Assembly (NCBI GenBank): GCA_017519885.1
Contig: JAFWRO010000060.1
Location: 62,001 to 126,000, forward strand
DNA length: 64,000 nt
DNA from: Liminaster sp017519885
GTDB taxonomy: Bacteria; Bacteroidota; Bacteroidia; Bacteroidales; UBA3663
Direction of reading: 5' to 3'
The position numbers and the translations under genes are program-made. Positions 49,980 to 59,408 of this stretch are shown piece by piece. Every line of letters starts with the position of its first letter. The stretch's first letter is position 1. The notes under the pieces are model-generated. The model did no database searches and was not told the origin of the DNA. It was given only the letters and a program-made list of their open reading frames with translations.

Positions 49980-50285
49980 ATGGTAAAGCATATTATCCTT
50001 TGGAAACTCAAGGATGAGTTGACAGAAGCCGAGAAAACGGCTGTTAAGAAAGCCGCAAAGGAAGGACTTGAAGCACTTGTCGGCAAAGTGCCGGGGCTGT
50101 TGGAATGCAAACTGATCATCGATGGACGTCTTGATTCAAGCAATGCCGATATGATGCTCGACAGCACGCTCGAATCGCCAGAAGCTTTGAAAGGTTATGC
50201 AATTCATCCCGACCACGTGGAAGTAGCCAACACCAAGATCAAGCCATTTGCATGCGTTCGCACTTGCCTTGATTACGAATGCTAA
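49980..50285 (+). CDS. Dabb-domain (stress-responsive A/B barrel) protein
   Basis: 101 residues from ATG 49980. MVKHIILWKLKDE at the start, GLLECKLIIDG and the HPDHVEVA block match the dimeric Dabb ferredoxin-like fold. Activity is unknown; it follows the holin-like gene by 23 bp. Confidence 0.85.
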   Translation: MVKHIILWKLKDELTEAEKTAVKKAAKEGLEALVGKVPGLLECKLIIDGRLDSSNADMMLDSTLESPEALKGYAIHPDHVEVANTKIKPFACVRTCLDYEC

Positions 50286-50298
50286 TCATTTTCCTTAA

Positions 50299-50336
50299 TA
50301 AAAATCCCTTGATGTCGTAAACACCAAGGGATTTTT
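50299..50336. terminator. Bidirectional terminator between Dabb and permease genes
   Basis: AAAAATCCCTTG pairs with CCAAGGGATTTTT around ATGTCGTAAACA. A-rich and T-rich flanks suit both convergent genes. Confidence 0.8.
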
Positions 50337-50337
50337 G

Positions 50338-51633
50338 TTATACATTCAGGAAGGTATATTTAAGAATGAACAATATAGCAAGAATGCACATTCCAATATT
50401 CAACTCCCGCCAACGACCGGCAAAGACTCGGATGAGGACATAAGATATCAAACCCAATAAAATGCCGTCCGATATGCTATAAGTCATTGGCATCAAAATG
50501 ATACAGATGAAACTGGGAATAGCATCGATGTACTGTTCGATATGAAGTTTCTTGACATCGAGCATCATCGAGACACCGACAAGTATCAAAGCCGGAGAAG
50601 TCGCTTCTGGTGGAATAGACATAAAAAACGGAGCAAAGAACAGAGCAAACAGGAAACATATTGCTGCAGTGAAAGATGTCAAACCACATCGTCCGCCCAC
50701 ATTGACACCCGAAGAACTCTCGACGAAAGTAGTTACCGTAGAAGTACCCAATACAGCACCGACCGTGGTTCCAATAGCATCTGCCATTAAAGCTTGTCTA
50801 ATTCGCGGGATATTACCTTTTTCATCCACCATTCCCGCACGAGTGCTAACTCCGATAAGCGTGCCAATAGTATCAAACATATCGATGAAAAGGAAAGTCA
50901 GAACACATACAGCCATATCAATACTAAAAACATGCTCCCATTCAAACTTAAACAATATGGGAGAAAGACTTGGTGGCGTATCGAAGATGGCAGAGAATCG
51001 CGTAACACCAATAGGAATACCAATGATTGTGGTCGCAAGGATACCGATAAGCAAAGCTCCAGGAACTTTCTTGACCATAAGTACAGATGACAAAAGAATA
51101 CCAAAGCAAGCAAGAAGTACGGCTGGATCATGAAGATCGCCCAAGCTAACAAGCGTGGCATCATTAGGTGTGACAATACCTGCACTTTTCAAACCAATGA
51201 ATGCAATGAAAAAGCCGATACCAGGTGAAATAGCTCTTCGTAGCACAAGAGGCATACAATCAACAATTTTCTGTCTTAGGCCTGAAAACGTAAGCAAAAT
51301 AAAGATTATTCCTTCGATGAAAACAGCAGTCAGAGCGAATTGCCAACTATAATACATCGTCAGCACAATCGTGTAGGCAAAGAAAGCATTCAATCCCATG
51401 CCTGGAGCCAAGACGAAAGGTAATTTGGCATAGAAGGCCATCACAAGAGTTGCTAAGGCAGCAGAAATGACAGTAGCCGTAAACACTGCGCCCTGGTCCA
51501 TACCTGCATCATGAAGGATGACAGGATTAACTGCAAGAATATATGCCATGGTAAGAAATGTGGTGACACCTCCCATCACTTCTTTCTTCACGGTCATCGT
51601 TGCAGGATCAAATCCAAAAATCTTCTTTAGCAT
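50338..51633 (-). CDS. AzgA-type purine (guanine/hypoxanthine) permease
   Basis: 431 residues with 12 or more membrane segments. The NCS2 AzgA/PbuG signatures are visible: EVMGGVTTFLTMAYILAVNP, LPFVLAPGMGLNAFFAYT, FLFIDMFDTIGTLIGV and GTSTVTTFVESSSGVNVGGR. It imports adenine, guanine or hypoxanthine with protons. Single gene; minus-strand -7 element TATCTTTG at 51669-51662, 29 bp upstream of the start. Confidence 0.9.
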   Translation of the reverse strand: MLKKIFGFDPATMTVKKEVMGGVTTFLTMAYILAVNPVILHDAGMDQGAVFTATVISAALATLVMAFYAKLPFVLAPGMGLNAFFAYTIVLTMYYSWQFALTAVFIEGIIFILLTFSGLRQKIVDCMPLVLRRAISPGIGFFIAFIGLKSAGIVTPNDATLVSLGDLHDPAVLLACFGILLSSVLMVKKVPGALLIGILATTIIGIPIGVTRFSAIFDTPPSLSPILFKFEWEHVFSIDMAVCVLTFLFIDMFDTIGTLIGVSTRAGMVDEKGNIPRIRQALMADAIGTTVGAVLGTSTVTTFVESSSGVNVGGRCGLTSFTAAICFLFALFFAPFFMSIPPEATSPALILVGVSMMLDVKKLHIEQYIDAIPSFICIILMPMTYSISDGILLGLISYVLIRVFAGRWRELNIGMCILAILFILKYTFLNV

Positions 51634-51806
51634 AGTATCAAATTAAAGTTTAATTGTGTTGCAAAGATAATAATTATTTCAATAAGTTGGTCATTTGAGA
51701 TGTTAAAGTCTCGAAAAAAATGTTGCAATTAGGAAGTCTTTAACAGTTTGACACAAACAATTCACATTTTTCGTTAACGAAATAAACATCAAAACGAATT
51801 GTTAGC

Positions 51807-51814
51807 TACCTTTG
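51807..51814 (+). promoter_or_regulatory. Possible -7 element touching the 51819 gene start
   Basis: TACCTTTG, only 4 bp before the ATG at 51819. If used, the mRNA would start at or near the start codon. Confidence 0.45.
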
Positions 51815-51818
51815 CAAC

Positions 51819-52400
51819 ATGAAAAAGGACATAGTCAACATATCAATACGTCAGATTGTAATTACTGCCGTCATCTTGTCTTCTTGCATCTCTCTTATGG
51901 CACAAAATGAGAGCGACAGCATACACATTTCTACAGACTTTCTGAACGAGCTTGACAACACATTTGGCTTCAAATATGAGAGGCCGAAGATTGCAAACAT
52001 CAATACTATTGAAGCTATCAAACCCGACCGCGAAATGTTGCATCAATGGGTAAAGGATCCAAATGCCAAAGGGATAGCAACTGTATCAAAGTATCCAACA
52101 ATAGTGAATATTCCAGGTCTTTCCAATGGTGAATTTGCAAAAGGGATCGTTGCATGGCGTTCGAAGAAGAATCCCGATCTTATGATTCTAAACACAGGAA
52201 CCGGATTTGTAACATCAGGTCTTGATGTCAATGCATTTCTCTCACAATACCTGACCAAGGAAGGTCGCACATTGCGTAAATCTCGCGACCTTGCAGAATC
52301 GTGCAAAGACATTATGGACAAATTCTTCCCTATCAGTGGAAGTGCTCTCTTTTCAAAAGATGATTCCCTGGCTTTAGCAAATAAGAGAAACGATAAATAA
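51819..52400 (+). CDS. Uncharacterised exported protein
   Basis: 193 residues with a signal peptide (VITAVILSSCISLMAQ, residues about 14-29). The rest contains KYPTIVNIPGLSN and MILNTGTGFVTSGLDVNAFLSQYL, with a possible DUF4858-like look that I cannot confirm. No enzyme motif. It probably acts in the periplasm. A -7 promoter element ends four bases before the start, so the mRNA may be leaderless. Followed by a terminator. Confidence 0.65.
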   Translation: MKKDIVNISIRQIVITAVILSSCISLMAQNESDSIHISTDFLNELDNTFGFKYERPKIANINTIEAIKPDREMLHQWVKDPNAKGIATVSKYPTIVNIPGLSNGEFAKGIVAWRSKKNPDLMILNTGTGFVTSGLDVNAFLSQYLTKEGRTLRKSRDLAESCKDIMDKFFPISGSALFSKDDSLALANKRNDK

Positions 52401-52438
52401 AACGCATAGGACTTAAATGTCTTATGCGTTCTATTTTT
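52401..52438. terminator. Terminator between convergent genes
   Basis: AACGCATAGGAC pairs with GTCTTATGCGTT (one mismatch) around TTAAAT, followed by CTATTTTTAA. Confidence 0.8.
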
Positions 52439-52874
52439 AATCAATTATCTCATAAGGGACCTCTTCAATATCATCCGATTTGGAAGGATGCGTAATGAGT
52501 GAGCTTTTCCACTGACTATACTTCGTAAGTTCACCAGCAATCTTGGCAATCGCCCAAGTAATGATCGTGATGTCATCAAGAAAACCTAAAGGCAGAAAAT
52601 CAGGTATTACGTCAAGGGGAGAAACGACATAAATCAATCCTGCCAAAGCAAGAATGATAGATGACTTATTGTATTCATGATAGCGACCATGTATAATGTC
52701 ACTAACATAATCCGTCAACAACACCAAATCCTTGCGAACCTTCTTGAGCCCACCAGCCTTCATATAATTGCGTAGGGTGGCAATGACCAACAACACCTTG
52801 TTCTTGTTGGACAGTATGCTGTTCGACTTAGCGAACCACTTACCTTTAAGGAATCGATTTACAAAGAAGCTCAT
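52437..52874 (-). CDS. YkvA/DUF1232 membrane protein
   Basis: 145 residues from ATG 52874. IYVVSPLDVIPDFLPLGFLDD is the DUF1232 signature in a membrane hairpin, following a helical N-terminal part. Function is unknown in the family. Single gene. Confidence 0.85.
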   Translation of the reverse strand: MSFFVNRFLKGKWFAKSNSILSNKNKVLLVIATLRNYMKAGGLKKVRKDLVLLTDYVSDIIHGRYHEYNKSSIILALAGLIYVVSPLDVIPDFLPLGFLDDITIITWAIAKIAGELTKYSQWKSSLITHPSKSDDIEEVPYEIID

Positions 52875-52984
52875 TTCTATAAACAATAAAATAATTTATA
52901 ATATATAATGAGTGAATTATTCTTCATAATCCATAGCTAAGACGTCGAATCTTTACCATTCGTTTAAATTTGACCTCAAAATTT

Positions 52985-53014
52985 TTGAATTTTAGATTAT
53001 TTTACTTATCTTTG
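52985..53014 (+). promoter_or_regulatory. Bacteroidetes promoter for the GH2/GH43 operon
   Basis: TATCTTTG at 53007-53014 with TTG at 52985-52987, 40 bp before the GH2 start. Confidence 0.7.
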
Positions 53015-53054
53015 CACCAAAATAACAAACAAAATAACTTTCATTTTTTATACT

Positions 53055-55877
53055 ATGGAAATGAAATCAAGTTGTCCCAAGCTCTCAGTCGTCTTAAGAG
53101 TTTTGTCATTAATGACCTTCTTTTCTATTTTCTCTGCAGTTGATGCACAAGAGGCCATCGACCTGAGTGGCACATGGCAGTTTGCTATTGATCGATCGGC
53201 AAACGGTATCCGTCCGAAACAATACCGCGAGACAATCGAACTGCCTGGATCAATGCTGACCAATGGTAAGGGAGATGACGTAACACTTGAAACGCAATGG
53301 ATTTCAAGCCTTTACGACTCTTCTTATTTCTTCAACCCGAAAATGGCGCCATATCGCCAACCCGGACAAATGAAGTTCCCATTCTTTCTGACTCCCGATA
53401 AGCACTATGTAGGCAATGCATGGTATCGTCGTTCCATCTTTGTCCCGAATGAATGGAAAGGAAAATCTGTAACCTTATATCTTGAACGCCCGCATATCGA
53501 AACATTCGTATATGTTAATGGAAAATCTGTAGGACACGAGATGTCACTTTCGGTTCCTCATCAATTCGATGTCTCCGAATATATCAAATTTGGCAAACAA
53601 AACACTATAGAAATACGCATCTACAATGGTATCGAAAATGTCTGTGTTGGACAAGACTCCCATAGCGTGACAGACCAGACACAAGGAGACTGGAACGGTA
53701 TCGTGGGCACAATGGAATTGCGCACCAGTCCTCGACTCTGGCGTTTCCGTGTATCACCCGACATCGAAACAGGTTCGGCCGAAATCTTTATCAACGACAC
53801 TGTATATTGCGTTGTTGTAGATGGCAAACATGCATACGAATGTAAAGGTACTTTCAATCGTCAACCATCCTTACCTCCTGTACTTTGGGACGAATACAAT
53901 CCTTATCTCTATTCTATCAAGCTATGCTATCACGGTGACTCCATTCCAGTCACCTTCGGTATGCGAAAGGTAAGTATCGAAGGGCGAAATATCATGCTCA
54001 ATGACAAAGTGATGAAGGTACGAGGCACTGTTGGCAACTGCTGTTTTCCTGAAACGGGTTATCCGCCCACCGATGTAAAATCCTGGGAACGCATCTTTGC
54101 GAAATGTAAGGAATATGGTCTCAATGCAATGCGTTTCCATTCTTATTGTCCACCCGAAGCCGCATTTATAGCTGCTGACAAGATTGGTTTCTATTTGCAA
54201 CCCGAAGGACCTTCGTGGCCCAATCATGGTGTGAAACTGGGACAAGGAATGCCCATAGACAAATATCTTTTGGAGGAATGCAAGTCTATTATCGACCAAT
54301 ATGGCAGTCATCCGTCATTTATTATGTTGGCTGCGGGTAATGAACCAGCTGGCAACTGGGTGAAGTGGTGCAATATGTTTGTCAAGGAAATGCACAAGCA
54401 TGATCCTTCCCGTATCTATGCAGATGCTTCTGTAGGTGGTGGCTGGGCATGGGCAGCCGATGCAGAATATCACGTCAAAGGTGGAGCTCGTGGTTTGGAC
54501 GAATGGAAAAAGCAGATGCCGCAGTCTATAGATGACTTTTCGACAGGAATGGATCTGCCACGCAACTTCAAACCAACAGAAGAAAAACCTGTCAATACCG
54601 AACCTATCATCAGCCATGAAACCGGACAATGGTGTGCTTTCCCTGATTTGAAGGAAACGGATCAATACACTGGTGCATACAAGGCAAAGAACTTTGAGAT
54701 TTTTGCTGACTTGTTGCGAGATAATGGAATGGCATCACAAGCTGAAAAATTCCTAATGGCAAGCGGTCGTCTGCAGGTTCTTGCCTACAAATATGACATC
54801 GAACGCAATCTTCGCACTTCTGACTACGCTGGATTCCTACTGCTTGGACTCAATGATTATAGTGGACAGGGTACAGCTCTTGTAGGACCACTTAATGTGC
54901 ATTGGATGGAAAAAGGATATTGCACGGCAGCTGATTGGACGGAATTTTGTTCCGACGTTGTTCCCTTAGCGCGTTTTCCACGTTTTGTATTCTCTACGAC
55001 TGATACCATTTGTATCGGTACAATGCTTTATAACGCGACTTTCAACACTCAGCAATATCCCTTGTTAGGTTATTCTATCAGCCAATCTAATGGCAGGACG
55101 CTGAAAGTAGGAAGTATTGAAACAGGAAAAGATATCATCTTTGATGCCTCTGCCATTACTTGTCCACAAAAACTGACCTTGTCACTAAGTGCCGGCTCTC
55201 ATCACAATCACTGGGATTTTTGGGTATATCCAAATATTGATGGAGTCGACACACTTAATACAGGAGAAGATATCTACGAAACGGACACTCTCGATGAGAA
55301 GGCAATAGAAATTCTCGAGCGAGGAGGCTCAGTGCTGCTTGAATGTGGAGGCAAGATTCGTTATGGCAACGATGTGCGTCATAGTTATCTTCCCGTCTTC
55401 TGGAATACAAGTTGGTTCAAAATGCGTCCACCTCATACTACTGGCAGTTATATACAGTATAAACATCCCATATTCAAACATTTTCCGACCGAAGATTGGC
55501 AGAATCTGCAATGGTGGGAATTGGTCAACAATACCCAGGTCATTAACCTTGCCGAATTCCCTGCTGATTACCAGCCTATCGTGCAGCCCATCGACACATG
55601 GCACATCAGTCGCAAACTCGGCATGCTCATCGAAGCACGCGTGCTGAATGGCCGACTGATAATGACGACGATGAATTTACATTCAAACCTCGATCAGCGT
55701 TTAGTCGCTCGACAACTCAGATATTCTGTGCTTCACTATATGAAGAGCACAGACTTCAATCCTACACTGCAGCTCGACATCAAGACCCTTCGCAACCTTT
55801 TCGAAAACGAAGCACCTCGCGTTGATATGTTCACAACTGGTAATCCAGACGAGCTAAAACCCAAGTTAGTTTTCTAA
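53055..55877 (+). CDS. GH2-family glycoside hydrolase
   Basis: 940 residues with a signal peptide (cleavage near VDAQ). Sugar-binding domain (DLSGTWQFAIDR, NAWYRRSIFVP, VTLYLERPHIETFVYVNG), Ig-like domain, then the TIM barrel: MRFHSYCPPEAAFIAADKIG, AAGNEPAGNW (acid/base Glu, about 428) and IISHETGQWCAFPD (nucleophile Glu, about 522). The C-terminal 350 residues include a glutamine-amidotransferase-like region (ILERGGSVLLECGG). It removes a beta-linked sugar from a plant glycan, probably with the GH43 enzyme 44 bp downstream. The exact sugar cannot be read from sequence. Confidence 0.88.
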   Translation: MEMKSSCPKLSVVLRVLSLMTFFSIFSAVDAQEAIDLSGTWQFAIDRSANGIRPKQYRETIELPGSMLTNGKGDDVTLETQWISSLYDSSYFFNPKMAPYRQPGQMKFPFFLTPDKHYVGNAWYRRSIFVPNEWKGKSVTLYLERPHIETFVYVNGKSVGHEMSLSVPHQFDVSEYIKFGKQNTIEIRIYNGIENVCVGQDSHSVTDQTQGDWNGIVGTMELRTSPRLWRFRVSPDIETGSAEIFINDTVYCVVVDGKHAYECKGTFNRQPSLPPVLWDEYNPYLYSIKLCYHGDSIPVTFGMRKVSIEGRNIMLNDKVMKVRGTVGNCCFPETGYPPTDVKSWERIFAKCKEYGLNAMRFHSYCPPEAAFIAADKIGFYLQPEGPSWPNHGVKLGQGMPIDKYLLEECKSIIDQYGSHPSFIMLAAGNEPAGNWVKWCNMFVKEMHKHDPSRIYADASVGGGWAWAADAEYHVKGGARGLDEWKKQMPQSIDDFSTGMDLPRNFKPTEEKPVNTEPIISHETGQWCAFPDLKETDQYTGAYKAKNFEIFADLLRDNGMASQAEKFLMASGRLQVLAYKYDIERNLRTSDYAGFLLLGLNDYSGQGTALVGPLNVHWMEKGYCTAADWTEFCSDVVPLARFPRFVFSTTDTICIGTMLYNATFNTQQYPLLGYSISQSNGRTLKVGSIETGKDIIFDASAITCPQKLTLSLSAGSHHNHWDFWVYPNIDGVDTLNTGEDIYETDTLDEKAIEILERGGSVLLECGGKIRYGNDVRHSYLPVFWNTSWFKMRPPHTTGSYIQYKHPIFKHFPTEDWQNLQWWELVNNTQVINLAEFPADYQPIVQPIDTWHISRKLGMLIEARVLNGRLIMTTMNLHSNLDQRLVARQLRYSVLHYMKSTDFNPTLQLDIKTLRNLFENEAPRVDMFTTGNPDELKPKLVF

Positions 55878-55921
55878 GTATAACAATAAAATTACATTCT
55901 AAAATTTTAAACAAATATAAT

Positions 55922-58069
55922 ATGAAATCTAATCTTTTATTTCTTTCTCTTCTTATTATTGGAACGACAACGAATGCTCAAGTAAAAAGTTGGACTGCAG
56001 ACAATGGTAATGGAACCTATACCAACCCTTTGTTCTACGATGAATTCTCCGATCCCGATTGTATTCGCGTTGGAGAAGACTATTATTTAGCTGGTACTAC
56101 GATGCATTGTGCACCAGGTCTTGTCGTACTTCACTCCAAGGATCTTGTCAATTGGGAACTCGCGAGTTATTGCTTCAACCGGTGGTCTGATATCCTTCCT
56201 GATGACAAATTTAAGCTCATCAACGACAATCAGGTCTATGGACAAGGTGTATGGGCCCCTGTCATACGTTATCATGAAGGAAAGTTCTACGTCTTCACAA
56301 ATGTGAATGGAAATGGCTTGCAACTCTTTATCTCCGACACGGCTTACGGACCTTGGGAACATCGTGCCTTAGGCGGACACATCTATGACTTGTCAGTACT
56401 CTTCGACGAAGGGCATGTTTATGCAATTCATGGCTACGACGAAGTAAAGGTAACAGAGTTTAAGCCAGACTTCTCAGGTTATGTCGAAGGTTCAGAACGC
56501 ATCATCATTCCAAAAGGTTCAGGTATGGGAGAAGGACATCACGCATACAAAATTGATGGCAAATACTATATCCTTAGTTCCGAATATGCACCGATGGGAC
56601 GAATGCAATGTGCTCGCAGCGAATCGATATACGGCCCCTACGAGACCACAGCCATCAGTGTTATGGAATCCTTGGGCACACAGAAATTTCCTCTTGTAAC
56701 CAATGCAAATGACCCAAAGAACAAATGGATGGACGATGGTTACAAATTCACTGTCGTATCAGGTGGTGATAATGAATTAGGAAATGCGACTATCCATCAA
56801 GGCGGAATGCTTATGACTCCCAATGGCGATTGGTATGGATTGACTATGCTCGATTTCGTTGGCGTGGGTCGCACCACCTGCCTCTGCCCTATTACATGGC
56901 AGGATGGTTGGCCAGTGTATGGTTTGAAGGGAAATCCTGGACGCACACCACGAACTTGGGTCAAACCAATTGTCGGCGCAAATGAGACCACAACTGAAAT
57001 GCACGGACCTTACGAACGTTCGGACAACTTCAATGGGAAAACACTGAATAAGGTTTGGCAATGGAATCATGAACCCATCGACAAAATGTGGTCATTGAAG
57101 AAAGGCAAACTTGTGCTACGCGCCATGGGTGCTCAGAATTTTCTCTATGCACACAATACGTTGACCCAGCGTTGTATAGGTCCCGTATCTATCGCGACTG
57201 TTACACTTTCTCCCAAAAAACTTAGAGAAGGTGATGTAGCAGGCTTGGCCATCCTCAATCTCCCATACGCATGGATTGGAGTTCGTCGATATAACAAACA
57301 GTTGCGTCTCCAATGGATGCAACAGGAAGACGGAATGATCGACGTGGGCACATTATACGAAATAGATCCGAAGGCTTTCAAGCAGGGTAAAGTATATCTC
57401 CGCATCTATGGTGATTTCGACGAGATGTGGGCAAAATTCAGTTACTCGACCGATGGAGTCAATTATCATGAGGTTGGCGAAGTACTCCCCCTTCCCTATC
57501 AACTCAAAATCTTCCAAGGTTCACGTTACAGTCTCTTCTGTTATCACACAATTGCACAAGGCAACAATATGCGACCCTCAGGAGGCTATGCAGAGTTTGA
57601 TGACTTCGTTGTCGAAGAGCCTATGGCCGATCGTTCTGCGAACTTCCCGATGGGCAAAGTCATAACGCTCACCAATCTATCGAACGGCACACGATTCTGG
57701 GGTATGAATCGAGGCATCTGCCACAGTGCTGCTCCCGATTCGAAGCAATTCAACAGTAATGACTGCAAGTTCCGTGTTCATGATCGTGGTCAGGGACGCG
57801 TAGTCCTTGAATGTTTGAATGGAATGGGTTATGTCACGGTGACTGGTTTTGGCTTATCGGCTGACGTCCGACTGGTTAAGGAAGAATCAGAAGCAAGTCT
57901 GTTCCAATGGCAGGATATGCTTCGCGGTCAATGTATGCTGATGTCGCTCAAGACTCATCGTTATATCGGATGCACTCCCGATCAAGGCGAACCCTATAGC
58001 GCTGACTTCCCAGGTTCTTCGCCCAATCGCAAGAATGGCTGTGTATTCCAATTTGAGGTGGTTGAATAG
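55922..58069 (+). CDS. GH43-family glycoside hydrolase with C-terminal beta-sandwich domains
   Basis: 715 residues with a signal peptide (MKSNLLFLSLLIIGTTTNAQ). The five-bladed propeller has the GH43 acids: EFSDPDCIRVG (general base Asp), HIYDLSVLFDEG (Asp) and GEGHHAYKIDGKYY (acid Glu, about 203). Residues about 360-560 are a DUF1349-like lectin sandwich (RSDNFNGKTLNKVWQWNH, YAWIGVRRYNKQLRLQW), and the last 130 resemble a trefoil. GH43 enzymes release arabinose, xylose or galactose; pairing with GH2 suggests pectin side chains or arabinogalactan. Terminator follows. Confidence 0.9.
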   Translation: MKSNLLFLSLLIIGTTTNAQVKSWTADNGNGTYTNPLFYDEFSDPDCIRVGEDYYLAGTTMHCAPGLVVLHSKDLVNWELASYCFNRWSDILPDDKFKLINDNQVYGQGVWAPVIRYHEGKFYVFTNVNGNGLQLFISDTAYGPWEHRALGGHIYDLSVLFDEGHVYAIHGYDEVKVTEFKPDFSGYVEGSERIIIPKGSGMGEGHHAYKIDGKYYILSSEYAPMGRMQCARSESIYGPYETTAISVMESLGTQKFPLVTNANDPKNKWMDDGYKFTVVSGGDNELGNATIHQGGMLMTPNGDWYGLTMLDFVGVGRTTCLCPITWQDGWPVYGLKGNPGRTPRTWVKPIVGANETTTEMHGPYERSDNFNGKTLNKVWQWNHEPIDKMWSLKKGKLVLRAMGAQNFLYAHNTLTQRCIGPVSIATVTLSPKKLREGDVAGLAILNLPYAWIGVRRYNKQLRLQWMQQEDGMIDVGTLYEIDPKAFKQGKVYLRIYGDFDEMWAKFSYSTDGVNYHEVGEVLPLPYQLKIFQGSRYSLFCYHTIAQGNNMRPSGGYAEFDDFVVEEPMADRSANFPMGKVITLTNLSNGTRFWGMNRGICHSAAPDSKQFNSNDCKFRVHDRGQGRVVLECLNGMGYVTVTGFGLSADVRLVKEESEASLFQWQDMLRGQCMLMSLKTHRYIGCTPDQGEPYSADFPGSSPNRKNGCVFQFEVVE

Positions 58070-58085
58070 TTAAAATTGAATAACG

Positions 58086-58113
58086 AAAAAAGGCAGGATT
58101 TCCTGCCTTTTTT
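58086..58113. terminator. Bidirectional terminator after GH43
   Basis: AAAAAAGGCAGGA and TCCTGCCTTTTTT form a near-perfect palindrome, serving both convergent genes. Confidence 0.9.
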
Positions 58114-58433
58114 CATAGATATTTTCGCCAAGCAAAGAATTTACGAGTTTCTCGATAATCGAGTTGACGTTGATTCTCGTATGCTTCTCGTTCGAAAGAA
58201 ATACGAAGATATCCCTTGATGAGGCTTCTGGTTTGAATTACACGAACAATCCATTCTGTCACATAAAAGAGATAGAAAAAGACAAATAGTAATTCCCTTT
58301 GCTGAAGAGTATGAATATATTCATGGTTCTCATCGATACGCGACAGATGCTGTTTGGTAAAAATGATACCAAACAGGTTGATGGCGTACATGCCACGTCC
58401 AAAGGGAATCCATCTGTTATGAATTATCTTCAT
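58113..58433 (-). CDS. Small membrane protein with HEXXH motif
   Basis: 106 residues. HEYIHTLQQRELLFVFFYLFYVTEW combines an HEXXH motif (residues about 37-41) with a membrane segment, and FEREAYENQ follows about 40 residues later, where a gluzincin would place its third zinc ligand. It may be a minimal membrane metalloprotease; I know no experimental data. It overlaps nudC by 4 bp. Confidence 0.7.
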   Translation of the reverse strand: MKIIHNRWIPFGRGMYAINLFGIIFTKQHLSRIDENHEYIHTLQQRELLFVFFYLFYVTEWIVRVIQTRSLIKGYLRISFEREAYENQRQLDYRETRKFFAWRKYL

Positions 58434-59218
58434 ACATTATTAATTAATCTATAAGCAATCGAACCTGGAGGAGGGGTAATGGGGCATTCCCCTCGTGCAA
58501 ACCATCGTGCATCTGCAAGTTCATCTTCCTGCAAGTGCAAGTCTCCTCCATCATACTCACAGGTGAATCCCAGCATGAACTGCGAAGGGAAAGGCCAACT
58601 CTGACTACCATAATAACGGATGTTCTTCACTTTGTAACCCGTCTCCTCCATCACTTCGCGTGCCACAGCTTGCTCGGCCGTCTCACCTGCTTCAATAAAT
58701 CCTGCGATGCAAGCATACATCTCCTGATTACGTTGAACATGTTTCGCCAAAAGGATCTTACCGTCACTTCTGCTCACCACCGTGATGATGCAAGGCTCGA
58801 TACGCGGAAATACAATTCGCCCACACGAGGTACATACTTTTGCCGTCATCTCTTCATGGTCTTTCAGACTCCCTCCACATGTAGTGCAGAAGCGCGTCAG
58901 ATTCCGCCATGCGACAATAGCCTTAGCGCGCGACAGGCCAAGTGCTTCCTCAGGACTGTCGATATAGAAACCATGTCGAATGGTATCAACACAATATCCT
59001 TCGGGAAGATTATCTTTGGAAGATAGTCCAAGAGCACAGATATTCCATTGTTTTTCTTCGAAAAGGTCATACGAATAATTATTCCGTATGCTCCATTCCT
59101 TCAAATTCAATAGGTCCTGAAAGTCCAATGCTGAACCATCCGCACGAAGAACCTGTTCGCGATCTATCACTGCGAAACATCTTGAAGTGCTAAAAATAGG
59201 ATTATTGACTATTGGCAT
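58430..59218 (-). CDS. nudC: NADH pyrophosphatase / NAD-decapping Nudix hydrolase NudC
   Basis: 262 residues. A zinc ribbon (FCTTCGGSL, KVCTSCGRIVFPR) precedes the Nudix box GFIEAGETAEQAVAREVMEETGY (G-x5-E-x7-REVMEETG) and the NudC-specific SQSWPFPSQFMLGF. It cleaves NADH and removes NAD caps from RNA. Promoter on the minus strand at 59260-59290. Followed by and overlapping the HEXXH gene. Confidence 0.93.
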   Translation of the reverse strand: MPIVNNPIFSTSRCFAVIDREQVLRADGSALDFQDLLNLKEWSIRNNYSYDLFEEKQWNICALGLSSKDNLPEGYCVDTIRHGFYIDSPEEALGLSRAKAIVAWRNLTRFCTTCGGSLKDHEEMTAKVCTSCGRIVFPRIEPCIITVVSRSDGKILLAKHVQRNQEMYACIAGFIEAGETAEQAVAREVMEETGYKVKNIRYYGSQSWPFPSQFMLGFTCEYDGGDLHLQEDELADARWFARGECPITPPPGSIAYRLINNV

Positions 59219-59259
59219 CTTTATAGTAATTAAGAAGAGTTTGATAGGATTTGAGGTTG

Positions 59260-59290
59260 CAAAGATAGTTATATTTAGTGATTATACCAA
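59260..59290 (-). promoter_or_regulatory. Bacteroidetes promoter for nudC
   Basis: Minus-strand TATCTTTG (59267-59260) with TTG (59290-59288), the standard 23-base offset. Confidence 0.75.
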
Positions 59291-59338
59291 ATTTTTATAA
59301 AAAAATAGTTGATAAAGGGACAAATTGTCTCGTACGAT

Positions 59339-59346
59339 TATCTTTG
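59339..59346 (+). promoter_or_regulatory. Bacteroidetes -7 element for htpG
   Basis: TATCTTTG, 62 bp before the htpG start. No -33 TTG at the usual offset. Confidence 0.55.
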
Positions 59347-59408
59347 GCACAACTTTTGCTAATGAAGAAATGTAATTTGAATTTCAAAACATATAAAAAT
59401 ATATTATT

